From positions 62,001-126,000 of the forward strand of contig UBUL01000008.1 in NCBI GenBank assembly GCA_900468625.1: 64,000 nucleotides of DNA. Reading direction: 5' to 3'. The number at the start of each line of letters is the position of its first letter. Position 1 is the first letter of the stretch. This document shows, in pieces, positions 44,948-53,721 of this stretch. The DNA is from Hyphomicrobiales bacterium (GTDB taxonomy: Bacteria; Pseudomonadota; Alphaproteobacteria; Rhizobiales; Rhizobiaceae). Both the position numbers and the translations under genes were made by a program. Below the pieces are notes generated by a model. It worked only from the letters and a program-made list of their open reading frames with translations. It was not told the DNA's origin and ran no database searches.

Positions 44948-46543
44948 TTAGCGGTCGTCGCTGTGGAGAGCCTCTCTAACGCGCCGCAGTATGATAGCCC
45001 GCCGTTTCTGGTCTGCCGCGTCACGCAGTTTTTCGTCCAAATCCAGTACGAGTGATTGGTAATCGTTGTGCCAATCGAAATGTCCGACCTCATCGGCTTT
45101 CAACCTGGGAGGTGGAGCTGCCGTCGAAACGGCAACAGCGCGATCCTTGGTCAGGCGATAGATGTCGTCGAGCTTCGGTTGCAAAATCGCCGGCATGGAC
45201 TTGCGCCTGACCTGTCTGCGCATGAATTGATCGGTCGCCTTCGGTTCGCCGTGCACGAGGAAGAGCCCGCTTCGAACCGGCATCCGTGCGGCAATCCAGT
45301 CGTCGAGCTCGGTGGCGTCTGCGTGACCGCTGTAAGCGTCGAATGATTTTATTGTTGCTCGAACCGCAATCTGCTCGCCCTGAATCTTCACGGTATTGGC
45401 ACCGTCCTGCAGGATGCGGCCCAATGTGCCGGCGGCCTGGAAGCCAACCAACAAAATTGTGGCCTCCTCACGCCAGAGCCAATTCTTGAGGCGGTGTCTT
45501 ATGCGGCCGGCTTCGCACATTCCACTTGCTGCGATAACGATATGGAATTCGCGAATGAGGTCGAGTGCTTTCGATTGCTCGACCGTCTCGGTAAAGCGCA
45601 CGTTTTTTCCATCCAATGCGCGAATGAGAAGGTCGCCATTCAGCATGTTTCGTGCATTTCGTTTGAAAACGGCAGTGGCGCGCGATGCGAGCGGCGAATC
45701 GATGATGATCGGAATCCGCGGCAGATCGTTGGCATCCATCAGCGTATTGAGATCGGCCAACAACTCCTGGGTGCGTTCGACGGCGAATGACGGAATAAGC
45801 AGCGCACCGTTCGGACGGCTAGCCTCTTTCACGATCTGGCGAAGTTGATGGCGCCGAGCCTGCTGCGATACGTTTTCTCTTTCTCGGTCGCCGTAAGTCG
45901 TTTCGCAGATAAGGTAATCGATGGCACTCGGAGCATCCGGAACCGCTTCGAATAACTTGTGCTGCGGTCCGATGTCGCCAGAAAACAGGATGCACATTGT
46001 TTCATTGTTGGCGGTCATTTCGATTTCAACGGATGCGGAGCCGAGGAGATGGCCTGCATCCCAAAGGCGAAACCTGATGCCCTCCTCGATCTCATGCCAT
46101 TCTTTGTAGGGCACCGAATGGAACTGTGTCATTGCAGCCTGTGCATCGGCGACCGTATAGATCGGCTCGATGGGCTGATCGGATCGGGATTTGTGTCGGC
46201 GGTTCAACTGTTCGACTTCTGCTTCCTGGATGTGGGCGGAGTCCTGCAGCATGATCGCGCAAAGATCCAAAGTCGGAGCTGTGCAGTAGATCGGCCCCTG
46301 AAATCCCGCTTTGGTCAACTTTGGCAAGAGGCCCGAATGATCGATATGGGCATGGGTCAGGATGACCGAATGTATCGCCGGGGCATCGAAAGGGAAGGCG
46401 CGATAGTTCAGTTCTTTTTCGGTCTTCGATCCTTGGAACATTCCGCAATCGATCAAGATGCGGGTGCCGGAACGGTCGAGCAGAAAGCAAGATCCGGTTA
46501 CCGAACCAGCCGCGCCATGAAAGTGCAAAAGAGGGGCAGCCAT
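44948..46543 (-). CDS. Metallo-beta-lactamase/beta-CASP exonuclease-like protein
   Basis: A 531-residue hydrolase of the MBL fold with an inserted beta-CASP domain. The zinc motif HAHIDH is at residues 64-69, further ligands are in DAGHLLGS and LFSGDIG, and the C-terminal RNA-specificity element includes SGHADATEL. These are features of the CPSF73/YSH1-like branch (RNA processing), not of RNase J, which is longer and differently arranged. A C-terminal extension of about 70 residues is specific to this type. Start ATG 46543 or 46546. RNA turnover under stress is a plausible role. Confidence 0.85.
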   Translation of the reverse strand: MAAPLLHFHGAAGSVTGSCFLLDRSGTRILIDCGMFQGSKTEKELNYRAFPFDAPAIHSVILTHAHIDHSGLLPKLTKAGFQGPIYCTAPTLDLCAIMLQDSAHIQEAEVEQLNRRHKSRSDQPIEPIYTVADAQAAMTQFHSVPYKEWHEIEEGIRFRLWDAGHLLGSASVEIEMTANNETMCILFSGDIGPQHKLFEAVPDAPSAIDYLICETTYGDRERENVSQQARRHQLRQIVKEASRPNGALLIPSFAVERTQELLADLNTLMDANDLPRIPIIIDSPLASRATAVFKRNARNMLNGDLLIRALDGKNVRFTETVEQSKALDLIREFHIVIAASGMCEAGRIRHRLKNWLWREEATILLVGFQAAGTLGRILQDGANTVKIQGEQIAVRATIKSFDAYSGHADATELDDWIAARMPVRSGLFLVHGEPKATDQFMRRQVRRKSMPAILQPKLDDIYRLTKDRAVAVSTAAPPPRLKADEVGHFDWHNDYQSLVLDLDEKLRDAADQKRRAIILRRVREALHSDDR

Positions 46544-46648
46544 CATACATCTCACTTTGGTTGACGATTTCGAACTTCGCTTAGAAAAATCCAGCGATTG
46601 ATAGTGCCGTTGCACCAAACCGTGTTCCGGAGAAGCAATCAGGCGCCT

Positions 46649-46924
46649 TTAATGAAGCTCTCGCCATTTCGCCACGTCATTGGAGGTGATCCAGACACGT
46701 CCATCTGGCCTGATTTCACCGAGATCATACTTCGTGCTGGCAATTTCGCCGAACACGCCGATATACTCCTGCAGACGGCTCTCGTCGCACCGCGGCGGAT
46801 TTGCCATATCGAGAAGTGCCTGTTTCGTGACAAGAACGATTTTGTTCATGGAACCCGAGTCCATGACCAATAGGGCTTCGTTGCCGGATGATTTCATCAT
46901 ACCCGTAACGAGTTTGAGCGGCAT
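46649..46924 (-). CDS. DUF1488-like small protein
   Basis: A 91-residue soluble protein. ATG 46924 has an excellent GGAGG at optimal spacing, so the shorter start is chosen over a frame reaching 47032. The pattern VLVTKQALLDMANPP, then FGEIASTKYDLGEIRPDG and RVWITSNDV resembles DUF1488 proteins. Function unknown. An exact FixK-type box lies 81 bases upstream. Confidence 0.65.
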   Translation of the reverse strand: MPLKLVTGMMKSSGNEALLVMDSGSMNKIVLVTKQALLDMANPPRCDESRLQEYIGVFGEIASTKYDLGEIRPDGRVWITSNDVAKWRELH

Positions 46925-47005
46925 TTTATTCCTCCGAGTTGCTTCCACTGTTAATATTTGCGACAAACTGATGGTCAGTATGGGCCGAAGAACAAGCTGC
47001 GCGCT

Positions 47006-47019
47006 TTGAGTAATATCAA
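47006..47019. promoter_or_regulatory. FixK/FNR-type box TTGAGTAATATCAA
   Basis: An exact TTGA-N6-TCAA dyad upstream of the minus-strand DUF1488-like gene (81 bases from its ATG). Confidence 0.62.
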
Positions 47020-47116
47020 AAACGAAACCCAAATAGCCGAAGGCAGATCATGTCCTGCCCGTGGTTTGATGGAGCAGACAACTTACAGGGCCGATTGGTC
47101 GTGCCAGATTGGCTGA

Positions 47117-47317
47117 TTATGCGGTTGCCGACCTTGCCGGATCGTTAGCGGCAGGTGACGAAAGAGCTTGCCAGGCATGACGACAAGCGGTCTTCCATAA
47201 TTTCTCCCGCTTATCGAGGAGCCAGCGGGGCGTTTGAAATGTGTCGGTCGCGCTCACGCGAGCGGGTGGCGTGGTCCCGCTTGGAGACCAGGCGTTCATT
47301 TTCATCGATTGGCACAC
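47117..47317 (-). CDS. Doubtful small frame, possibly DUF982-like
   Basis: A 66-residue frame whose middle (FQTPRWLLDKREKLWKTACR, then HAWQAL) loosely follows the rhizobial DUF982 pattern of Trp, Ala and Cys spacing. The start is GTG without a convincing ribosome-binding site, and the C-terminal part is abnormal. It could be a decayed copy. The remaining bases between 46925 and 47387 hold only the FixK-type box. Confidence 0.25.
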   Translation of the reverse strand: MCQSMKMNAWSPSGTTPPARVSATDTFQTPRWLLDKREKLWKTACRHAWQALSSPAANDPARSATA

Positions 47318-47387
47318 GCGTATCGTGCTTCAGATTTACTTCGCAATCAATGGGGACGTGGTTCAGATTGCGCCTGAACCCTCCCGT

Positions 47388-47660
47388 TTAGTGTTCCTTG
47401 CCGCGCAGATCGACGAAGTGGGATCCTATGTCCAGTTCGGTCTCCGCAAAGGCATCGAGAAGATGGATAGTGAAATCGCACAGTTCAATCATCCATCGAT
47501 AACGGACAATGTCGTTCGGCGTTATCTCAATATACTCTTCTGCTGGAAGATGGAGCGCGAAGATCCGCTCGCCGCTTTTGATGGCTTCGACCCGTGCCTT
47601 GAACCGCTCCCGGCGGTCAACGACGACTTCCCTGTTTATCCGAAGGGCCTCATTTTGCAT
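47388..47660 (-). CDS. Small hypothetical protein
   Basis: A 90-residue soluble protein, rich in charged residues (INREVVVDRRERFKARVEAI) with an acidic C-terminal half. ATG 47660 has GGAG seven bases upstream, which is why this frame is preferred to the longer plus-strand frame across the same bases (47241-47945). No family recognised. The flanking gap up to 48109 contains no gene I can support. Confidence 0.5.
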   Translation of the reverse strand: MQNEALRINREVVVDRRERFKARVEAIKSGERIFALHLPAEEYIEITPNDIVRYRWMIELCDFTIHLLDAFAETELDIGSHFVDLRGKEH

Positions 47661-48045
47661 GATCTAGCTCCAAGAACTGAAAAAGGAGACACGAAATACT
47701 ACTCTGGTTTCCTCGCAACCGAAATACAGTTTCCGCATGCGTGGCAGGGGCTATCCCAACTTAGGTTATTTCTTTCAGGCGTATATTGCCGTTGGGAGGA
47801 TGAACTTGAGCCGAAACATCGCAACTTTCAGAAATCGATATTGAAGAAGAAAAGCTTCGCTAAAAAAGGGAAAAATATTTGCAGTAACCTTCCGCGCAGT
47901 TGGAACATAGGTTGCAAGCGAATTTTCGTCGATAGTGACCGATAATCACAGCCTCCGGTACACACGAACGTCGTGCCCGTTTGGTCCGAGAAATTTTGAA
48001 AATTGGCTACGTCTGGAAGATGATTGCCGGTCGGCTCGCAAATGT

Positions 48046-48059
48046 TTGAGCCCGATCAA
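48046..48059. promoter_or_regulatory. FixK/FNR-type box TTGAGCCCGATCAA
   Basis: An exact TTGA-N6-TCAA dyad, 50 bases upstream of the universal stress protein start at 48110. Confidence 0.7.
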
Positions 48060-48109
48060 GGAATGAGGCAGCCGGGGTTGTATTCTTGCCGGAAAGGGAG
48101 GGGCGCGAC

Positions 48110-48541
48110 ATGTTTTCGAATATTCTTGTGCCGACCGATGGTTCGGCGCTTGCCTTGGCGGCCGAAGGAAAGGCACTCGATTTTGCACGCGAGGCGGAAG
48201 CAACCGTTATCTTTCTGGTCGTGATCGAACCTTTTCGTGTTTTCTCGATGGAGCAATCTTCCAGCAGCGAGGAGGACCCGGACAGTCTTGCCTATATGCA
48301 GGCAGCAAGACTTCTGGCTGAAGCGGAGGCGAATGCGCGGCGTCTGGGTGTTCGCTGCCGCTCTGTCGCGGAAACCGACGCTCAGGTCCACGCCGCAATC
48401 ATTCGAGTGGCTCGCGATTACGGCTGCGACCTGATTGCGATCGCGTCACACGGTCGCAAAGGGTACAAGAGCTTGTTGCTGGGTAGCGTCACGGCGAAGG
48501 TGCTGAGCCATTCCCGCATACCCGTTCTCGTTTATCATTGA
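48110..48541 (+). CDS. Universal stress protein (UspA family, copy 1)
   Basis: A 143-residue single-domain Usp. The opening FSNILVPTDGSALALAAEGK and the nucleotide-binding signature SHGRKGYKSLLLGSVTAKVL (GxxG-N9-GS) are intact, so ATP binding is expected. Usp proteins help survival during growth arrest and oxygen limitation. AGGGG precedes ATG 48110, and a FixK-type box is 50 bases upstream. It closely resembles copy 3 at 58135. Confidence 0.9.
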   Translation: MFSNILVPTDGSALALAAEGKALDFAREAEATVIFLVVIEPFRVFSMEQSSSSEEDPDSLAYMQAARLLAEAEANARRLGVRCRSVAETDAQVHAAIIRVARDYGCDLIAIASHGRKGYKSLLLGSVTAKVLSHSRIPVLVYH

Positions 48542-48641
48542 TACAGTCAGCACCGTTAAAGAACCGGTGGAGAACGAAGCCCGATCTTGCCGGAAAGTGT
48601 GGCAGGTCAGGCTCTCTTTGGAATTCATATGGAGCGCAGCA

Positions 48642-50087
48642 TCACTTCACAACGAGAAAGCGCTTGTGGCTGTCGCGGAAGATGCCCAGGAGCACGAATT
48701 CATCAGACCCCTGCGAGAGTTCCGCAGCCAGGCGAGGCGTCGGGCTCGGATGCTGATTGACGCTGATGATGACGTCACCAGGCACCAGACCGGCACTGGC
48801 TGCCTTGCTGCTGTCGATCACGGATGACACAAGCGCGCCTTCGACTTTGCCAAACGCATCGGAGTCCGGGCTGAGCTTTTCGAGAGTGATGCCGTCGAGT
48901 ATTCCGTGCCCCTCGACCTCAGTTGAGATTGACGCTTGGGCGCCCTTGAATTCCGGACGCAATGTCGCATAGAGATCAACCCTTCCCGAAGGACGCGCAA
49001 GTGAGATCCGCACGGATGCGCCGGGAGGGAAGGATGCTATTCTTGCGTGCAGTTCGGTGGCACTTTTGATCGGAACTTCATTGACGGCGACAATAACATC
49101 CCCCGGTTTCATCCCGGCGCTTGCTGCCGGGGATCCGGATATAACATCGCTGATCAGTGCGCCGGTGGATGTATTGATTCCAATGGCTCTTTGAATGTCT
49201 CGATCGTTGTTCTGGACCTCAACGCCGAGCTGACCACGGTGAATTTCTCCGTTGGCTATCAGCTGCCGCATGATATCTCGCGCAGTATTGATGGGGATGG
49301 CAAAGCCGATGCCGACATTGCCGCCCGAAGCACCGATAATGGCGCTGTTGATACCGACGAGCTCACCTTTGAGGTTGACCAGGGCGCCGCCGGAATTGCC
49401 CGGATTAAGCGAGGCATCGGTTTGAATGATGTCCTGATATCCTTCCACTCCGAATTCGGCTCGACCGATCGCACTGACTATACCGAATGTCGCTGTTCGT
49501 CCGAGGCCAAACGGATTTCCGATCGCTGCCACATAGTCGCCGACGCGCAGCTTGCTCGAATCGCCAAGCCGCGCAGCGATCAGGCCCGACGCTTTGATCT
49601 GAACGACGGCGATGTCCGTTTCCACGTCCGAGCCGATGACGGAACCCTCATAGGCAGAACCGTCGGCAACCGCGACCTTGATGTCGGTCGCTCCCTCAAT
49701 GACATGGTTGTTCGTGAGGATATAGCCATTGCCGGCATCGACGATGACGCCTGCGCCGACGGTTTGGGAAATCCGCGTGAAGGGCACGGCGTTTACGGAG
49801 GATTCCTGCGATCCATCCGCCTGAGGCAATGTCGCGCCGGCGGCATCGCTGGACGTCGCAGGCGCGCGAACGGAAATGCTGACGACGGTTGGAATGACTT
49901 TTTCCAACATAGGCGCCAACGAGGGGAGCGTCAGAGACGTTGCATGCGTTGGATAGCAACCCACAAGGACGGTCAGAGCTGCCGACAGCGCGATGATTGC
50001 CTGATGCCTCAAGGGGAGATGGGGCAAGCATCTTGCTCCGCCAGGAATATCAGGGATCCATATGAGTGGGATTGTGCGCATTTCCAT
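48642..50087 (-). CDS. degP: DegP/HtrA-like periplasmic serine protease
   Basis: A 481-residue protease-chaperone. The catalytic triad is readable as His128 (TNNHVIEG), Asp158 (VETDIAVV) and Ser232 (NPGNSGGAL), followed by two PDZ domains (about 285-365 and 390-470). The N-terminal hydrophobic segment ends LTVLVGC, which fits a lipobox, so the protein may be lipid-anchored. ATG 50087 is served by AAGGAGG. It degrades misfolded envelope proteins. A degenerate FixK-type site (50138-50151, one mismatch) lies 50 bases upstream. Confidence 0.9.
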   Translation of the reverse strand: MEMRTIPLIWIPDIPGGARCLPHLPLRHQAIIALSAALTVLVGCYPTHATSLTLPSLAPMLEKVIPTVVSISVRAPATSSDAAGATLPQADGSQESSVNAVPFTRISQTVGAGVIVDAGNGYILTNNHVIEGATDIKVAVADGSAYEGSVIGSDVETDIAVVQIKASGLIAARLGDSSKLRVGDYVAAIGNPFGLGRTATFGIVSAIGRAEFGVEGYQDIIQTDASLNPGNSGGALVNLKGELVGINSAIIGASGGNVGIGFAIPINTARDIMRQLIANGEIHRGQLGVEVQNNDRDIQRAIGINTSTGALISDVISGSPAASAGMKPGDVIVAVNEVPIKSATELHARIASFPPGASVRISLARPSGRVDLYATLRPEFKGAQASISTEVEGHGILDGITLEKLSPDSDAFGKVEGALVSSVIDSSKAASAGLVPGDVIISVNQHPSPTPRLAAELSQGSDEFVLLGIFRDSHKRFLVVK

Positions 50088-50185
50088 CGTCCTCCTTGGA
50101 AGAACGGGCAGGATATCGGCGAGGAAAAGGCTCTGCATTGACAAGAAGCAAAAAGGGGACGCGAGCCGTTCATGCGTTCCGCCGG

Positions 50186-50350
50186 GCTCACCTGGACGGT
50201 GGCGCGGCGGAGGAGATCACGAAACTCATCCATAATGAAAATCCCGATCTTGTCGTCTGTGGCGCCGGAGGTCTTTCAGGCCTGTCCCAGATGACTCTCG
50301 GTAGCGCATTCGCAAAGGTCGCGCATTCATGCCCTGCGACCTGCGGAACG
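50186..50350 (+). pseudogene. Relic of a universal stress protein gene (C-terminal piece)
   Basis: This frame encodes EEITKLIHNENPDLVVCGAG then GLSGLSQMTLGSAFAKVAHS, which is the end of a Usp domain including the GxxG-N9-GS loop. The N-terminal half with the PTDGS-type motif is missing; the frame runs upstream into the degP start on the other strand, and the last strand after HSCP is lost. It is therefore a truncated copy. It probably once stood between degP and the DUF3775 gene. Confidence 0.6.
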
Positions 50351-50427
50351 ATGCATCGAGATGCCCGCAATGTTTGCCGCAGGAAGGAAGATTTGGGCGC
50401 CCCGATGTTTACCGCGGAGCGCCGGCC

Positions 50428-50865
50428 TTACAAATGGCTGCTTTCGAGCGCCTGGCAGGACTGGCCGAACATTGACAGCGCTTCTTCAAGATAATCTCCA
50501 AGCAACGGCGTGCCGATGAGATAGTCAGCCGTGCGGCCATTATGCGCCTCTGTTGCGGTGTCGCGCACTTCCTGCCAGTCGAGCGCAGTTCCGTCACCTC
50601 GTCCGAGCCAAACCAGGGTCACAAGGTCGATTTGCTCGTCAATGCTGAGCGCCCAAATCGCACTGCGGATTTCCTCCTGAACCGGGTCGTCCGCGCCGTC
50701 TTCCAGAACGTCGATCATGGCGTCATCCGACGGATTGGAAGAGGATCCTTCGTTGCTCCAGGCGTCCTTGCCATCGAATTGGCGAGCCTTCATTATGAAA
50801 AAGCACACTTTTTCCGGGGGTATGGTCAATGGCCAAGCTGGTAAATCGTCGTCAACCTTCTTCAT
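50428..50865 (-). CDS. DUF3775 family protein
   Basis: A 145-residue acidic soluble protein with WPLTIPPEKVCFFIMKARQF, a disordered linker, and IDEQIDLVTLVWLGRGDG and LGDYLEEAL blocks of the DUF3775 family. Function unknown. ATG 50865 has GGAGCGG upstream. It is transcribed from the same strand as the BON and DegP genes on either side. Confidence 0.8.
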   Translation of the reverse strand: MKKVDDDLPAWPLTIPPEKVCFFIMKARQFDGKDAWSNEGSSSNPSDDAMIDVLEDGADDPVQEEIRSAIWALSIDEQIDLVTLVWLGRGDGTALDWQEVRDTATEAHNGRTADYLIGTPLLGDYLEEALSMFGQSCQALESSHL

Positions 50866-50947
50866 GATCCCGCTCCAGGGGGTGAAATGGCCTCCGGCCA
50901 GTCAATCAATGCCGAGCAGCCTTGCACCGGCTGCCCGGCGACCGGGC

Positions 50948-51595
50948 TCAGCCGATCGAAAGGTGGTCTTCTACGGTTCGCACGCCCGGAGCCGACCAGG
51001 CAGCGTGTTCCGCCGCTTGACGTTCCGACCAGGTCTTGACCTTGCCGTGCAGCGTCACCTTGCCATCGGCCACGTTGACGTTGATGGCATGAGCTTCGAT
51101 TTCCGCGTCCCTTCGGAAGGCGTCTTCGATGCGTTTCTTGACATCAGACGAGGTGATGCGAGGAGCCACCTCGATCAGGTTGGAAACGCCGACGACGCCG
51201 GACAGATCCCGCACGGCGTCTGCCGCGGCGTTCTTCTGATAGTGCCACTCCACTCGCCCATTGAGCGTCACCCAGCCATTCTGGACCTTCACCTGAACCG
51301 CATCCTTCGGAATAGTGACATGCCAGCCGATCGTATTGACGGCGCGTTTGGCGATTTCGTCGTCGGCCGTCCGGTGCGCCCCTGCGGGGCGGACTTCAAT
51401 ACCCATAGCGATCGCCTTAACACCCTTGATGCGCCGCGTCGCCCGCTCTGCAACTTCTTTTTCGGCATAGGTGGAAACGTGGCCTGAAAGAGTAATGACG
51501 CCATTGTCGGAGGTAACACCGATATTGGCTGCATCGATGCTTGGTTCGAACTCAAGCTCATCCAGGATTAATTGGCGAAGTGTGATATCGTCCAT
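50948..51595 (-). CDS. Triple BON-domain protein (copy 1)
   Basis: A 215-residue protein with three BON domains in a row (about 1-70, 75-145, 148-215), each with the GVxTLxGxV pattern (NGVITLSGHV, NGWVTLNGRV, DGKVTLHGKV). No signal peptide is present, so it is probably cytoplasmic, unlike OsmY. BON domains bind phospholipids or other macromolecules and mark osmotic/stress proteins. AGGAG precedes the ATG. A FixK-type box is 64 bases upstream. It is paralogous to 61401-62048 over its full length. Confidence 0.87.
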   Translation of the reverse strand: MDDITLRQLILDELEFEPSIDAANIGVTSDNGVITLSGHVSTYAEKEVAERATRRIKGVKAIAMGIEVRPAGAHRTADDEIAKRAVNTIGWHVTIPKDAVQVKVQNGWVTLNGRVEWHYQKNAAADAVRDLSGVVGVSNLIEVAPRITSSDVKKRIEDAFRRDAEIEAHAINVNVADGKVTLHGKVKTWSERQAAEHAAWSAPGVRTVEDHLSIG

Positions 51596-51658
51596 GAGAC
51601 AATCTCCTCTGTTAATACCTCGAACGAACGCACATTACGACAGTGTTCGGTGTTGACA

Positions 51659-51672
51659 TTGACATGGCTCAA
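51659..51672. promoter_or_regulatory. FixK/FNR-type box TTGACATGGCTCAA
   Basis: An exact TTGA-N6-TCAA dyad, 64 bases upstream of the minus-strand BON gene and after the end of the small frame 51700-51843. Confidence 0.65.
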
Positions 51673-51699
51673 TTGCTTCCTCGCGGAAGCAAGGATGGT

Positions 51700-51843
51700 T
51701 CACGCGGCATTGATGATCTGCGTTGCAAGTTGCGGCGTGCTTGCGGCGATGACGCCGTCGATCCTGACCGCCTCGCGCTTATCTTCCTGGAAGGGTGCTC
51801 CGTCGGAACGCAGGGCAAGCCCTCCTGTCGCCTCGACACGCAC
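51700..51843 (-). CDS. Possible 47-residue protein
   Basis: A short minus-strand frame starting GTG, with AGGA three bases upstream. The product (MRVEATGGLALRSDGAPFQE, then EAVRIDGVIAASTPQLATQI) reads like genuine rhizobial protein. The frame continues upstream without a start for a further 22 codons, so it may be the end of a decayed longer gene. The remaining bases of the 51596-52110 gap hold two FixK-type boxes. Confidence 0.33.
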   Translation of the reverse strand: MRVEATGGLALRSDGAPFQEDKREAVRIDGVIAASTPQLATQIINAA

Positions 51844-52030
51844 CTGTCCTAAGACGGATGTCCCACGATCGGCCTGATCTATGCGCCTGCGCGAAAGCGA
51901 TAAATTCTTTCATTCTCCCGCCTTTCGGACGATCGGGATCAGGGCCTCTGCCAGTCGCTGTCGCGAAGCGGGCTGCATTCCATTGCACCTGCGATCGATG
52001 CCCCTGCGATCATTAATCGACATACGCTTT

Positions 52031-52056
52031 GTTTCATTGATGCGCATCAATGAAAC
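52031..52056. promoter_or_regulatory. Perfect 26-bp palindrome centred on an FNR/FixK box
   Basis: The core TTGATGCGCATCAA (52037-52050) is an ideal anaerobox, and symmetry extends six bases on each side (GTTTCA / TGAAAC) to a perfect 26-bp palindrome. It is 40-55 bases upstream of the possible starts of the kinase fusion gene. Confidence 0.78.
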
Positions 52057-52110
52057 ACAGCGCCGCCGGCTTCAATTTTACTTCACAGAAACCATATGCG
52101 GGGCCGGCCG

Positions 52111-53667
52111 ATGATCATCCAAGACCAATTCAAGGTCACATCCTTTCTCAAGCGCGCTCTTTCGCAGCATGGTGATCCGGTGCAGACGATGGAGACGCAC
52201 ATCTCCAGAATATTTTTGTCCGGGGATCGTGCCTACAAGATGAAGCGGGCCGTTCTACTGCCTTACGTGGACTTTTCCAACGTGGACAAGAGGCGCGCTG
52301 CCTGCCTGAAGGAAATCGAGCTCAACGGGCCGACCGCGCCTGGAATCTATCTTGCCGTTCGCACGGTTACGCAAGCTTCGGACGGGGAACTCGCCATCGA
52401 TGGCGAAGGACCGGTCATCGAGACCATTGTCGAAATGAAGCGTTTCGATCAGTCGCTTCTGCTTGACCGTGTAGCGCAGTCCGACGGATTGACGCCAGAG
52501 ATGATGACGGCGCTTGCAAGGGCCGTCACGCAGTTTCACCGCCAGGCGCCGATCATCCGCGATCGCGGCGGCGCGGCCAATATGGCTGATGTCCTCAAGA
52601 TCAATGAGGCGGGTTTTGCCGCCAGTCATGTCTTCTCCGGAAAAGAAGTCGAGGAGTTGACGATCCGTTTCAACAAGCGGCTTGCCGCGCTTTCCGATTT
52701 GCTCGACAGGCGGGGAGCTGCGGGAAAAGTCAGGCGTTGTCACGGGGATTTGCATCTGCGCAATATTTTCCTTCTTGATGGCCAACCCTGCCTGTTCGAT
52801 TGCATCGAGTTTAATGACAGTATTGCCACCAGCGATATCTTGTATGATCTGGCCTTTCTGCTGATGGACCTCTGGCATCGGGGACATGCCGAATTTGCGA
52901 ATCTCGTCATGAACCGATATCTCGATGAAACTGGGGAAGACGACGGTTTCGCCGCGCTTTCGTTCTTTATGGCGGTGCGCGCTGCCGTGCGCGCCCACGT
53001 CGTCGCCACCCAGGCGGAGGAGCTCGGCGATCGCGGAGCGGCGCTTGCATCCGAAGCCCGCTCCTATTTCGTGCTGGCAGGCAATCTCCTTCAGCTGCCG
53101 CGGGCAAGCCTTATTGCGATTGGCGGGCTCAGCGGATCGGGTAAGTCAACGCTTGCCGAAGCGCTTGCGCCCCATGTGGGTGTGCCGCCCGGCGCCCGTG
53201 TCATCGAAAGCGATCGCATCCGCAAATCCCTGTATGATGTGCCTCCGGAAACACATCTGCCTCAAAGTGCGTATCACCCCGAAGTTTCGGCTCGGGTCTA
53301 CCGGGAAATATCATGGCGCGCCCGGGTCATTCTCGCGCAGGAGGGCGCCGTGGTCGCCGACGCGGTCTTCGACAGGGTCGAAAATCGCAAGCTGCTCGAG
53401 TTCGCGGCAACGGAGAAGAGGTGCGCATTTTCCGGCTTCTGGCTGGATGCGGACCCAGCCCTGCTTTGGCAGCGTGTCCAGACGCGTAAGGGAGGCGTAT
53501 CGGACGCGACGGTGGAGGTGCTTTCGAAGCAACTGTCGAAGGAAGTAACCCCGGTGGACTGGAACAAGCTGAACGCTGCGCATCGGACTGACGACCTCGT
53601 GAGCGAAATTCTGCACCATCTTCAACCGGAAAAGCCAGTTCCGGCCTGCATTGCAGAGGGAATTTGA
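52111..53667 (+). CDS. Aminoglycoside-phosphotransferase-like / P-loop kinase fusion
   Basis: A 518-residue two-domain protein. The N-terminal APH-like kinase half has the catalytic loop HGDLHLRNIF (from residue 211) and metal aspartate in CLFDCIEF. The C-terminal half is a P-loop kinase with Walker A GGLSGSGKST (338-347) and ESDRIRKSL. This arrangement (COG2187 joined to COG0645) is a known but uncharacterised bacterial fusion; antibiotic modification should not be assumed. Start is ATG 52111 (GGGG upstream) or ATG 52096. A perfect FNR box controls it. Confidence 0.85.
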   Translation: MIIQDQFKVTSFLKRALSQHGDPVQTMETHISRIFLSGDRAYKMKRAVLLPYVDFSNVDKRRAACLKEIELNGPTAPGIYLAVRTVTQASDGELAIDGEGPVIETIVEMKRFDQSLLLDRVAQSDGLTPEMMTALARAVTQFHRQAPIIRDRGGAANMADVLKINEAGFAASHVFSGKEVEELTIRFNKRLAALSDLLDRRGAAGKVRRCHGDLHLRNIFLLDGQPCLFDCIEFNDSIATSDILYDLAFLLMDLWHRGHAEFANLVMNRYLDETGEDDGFAALSFFMAVRAAVRAHVVATQAEELGDRGAALASEARSYFVLAGNLLQLPRASLIAIGGLSGSGKSTLAEALAPHVGVPPGARVIESDRIRKSLYDVPPETHLPQSAYHPEVSARVYREISWRARVILAQEGAVVADAVFDRVENRKLLEFAATEKRCAFSGFWLDADPALLWQRVQTRKGGVSDATVEVLSKQLSKEVTPVDWNKLNAAHRTDDLVSEILHHLQPEKPVPACIAEGI

Positions 53668-53721
53668 GGAGGCCTTGCTCCCGGCGGAAAAGGTGCCGGG
53701 CGGGTGCCGAATTCGCCCGTC

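Noticed and set aside
47241..47945. Plus-strand frame of 234 codons
   Set aside because: No ribosome-binding site and unusual composition; the shorter minus-strand frame 47388-47660 has a good Shine-Dalgarno and is preferred.
52111..53667. Interpretation as an aminoglycoside-resistance gene
   Set aside because: The APH-like fold covers many kinases; the fused P-loop kinase and FNR box point to stress metabolism.
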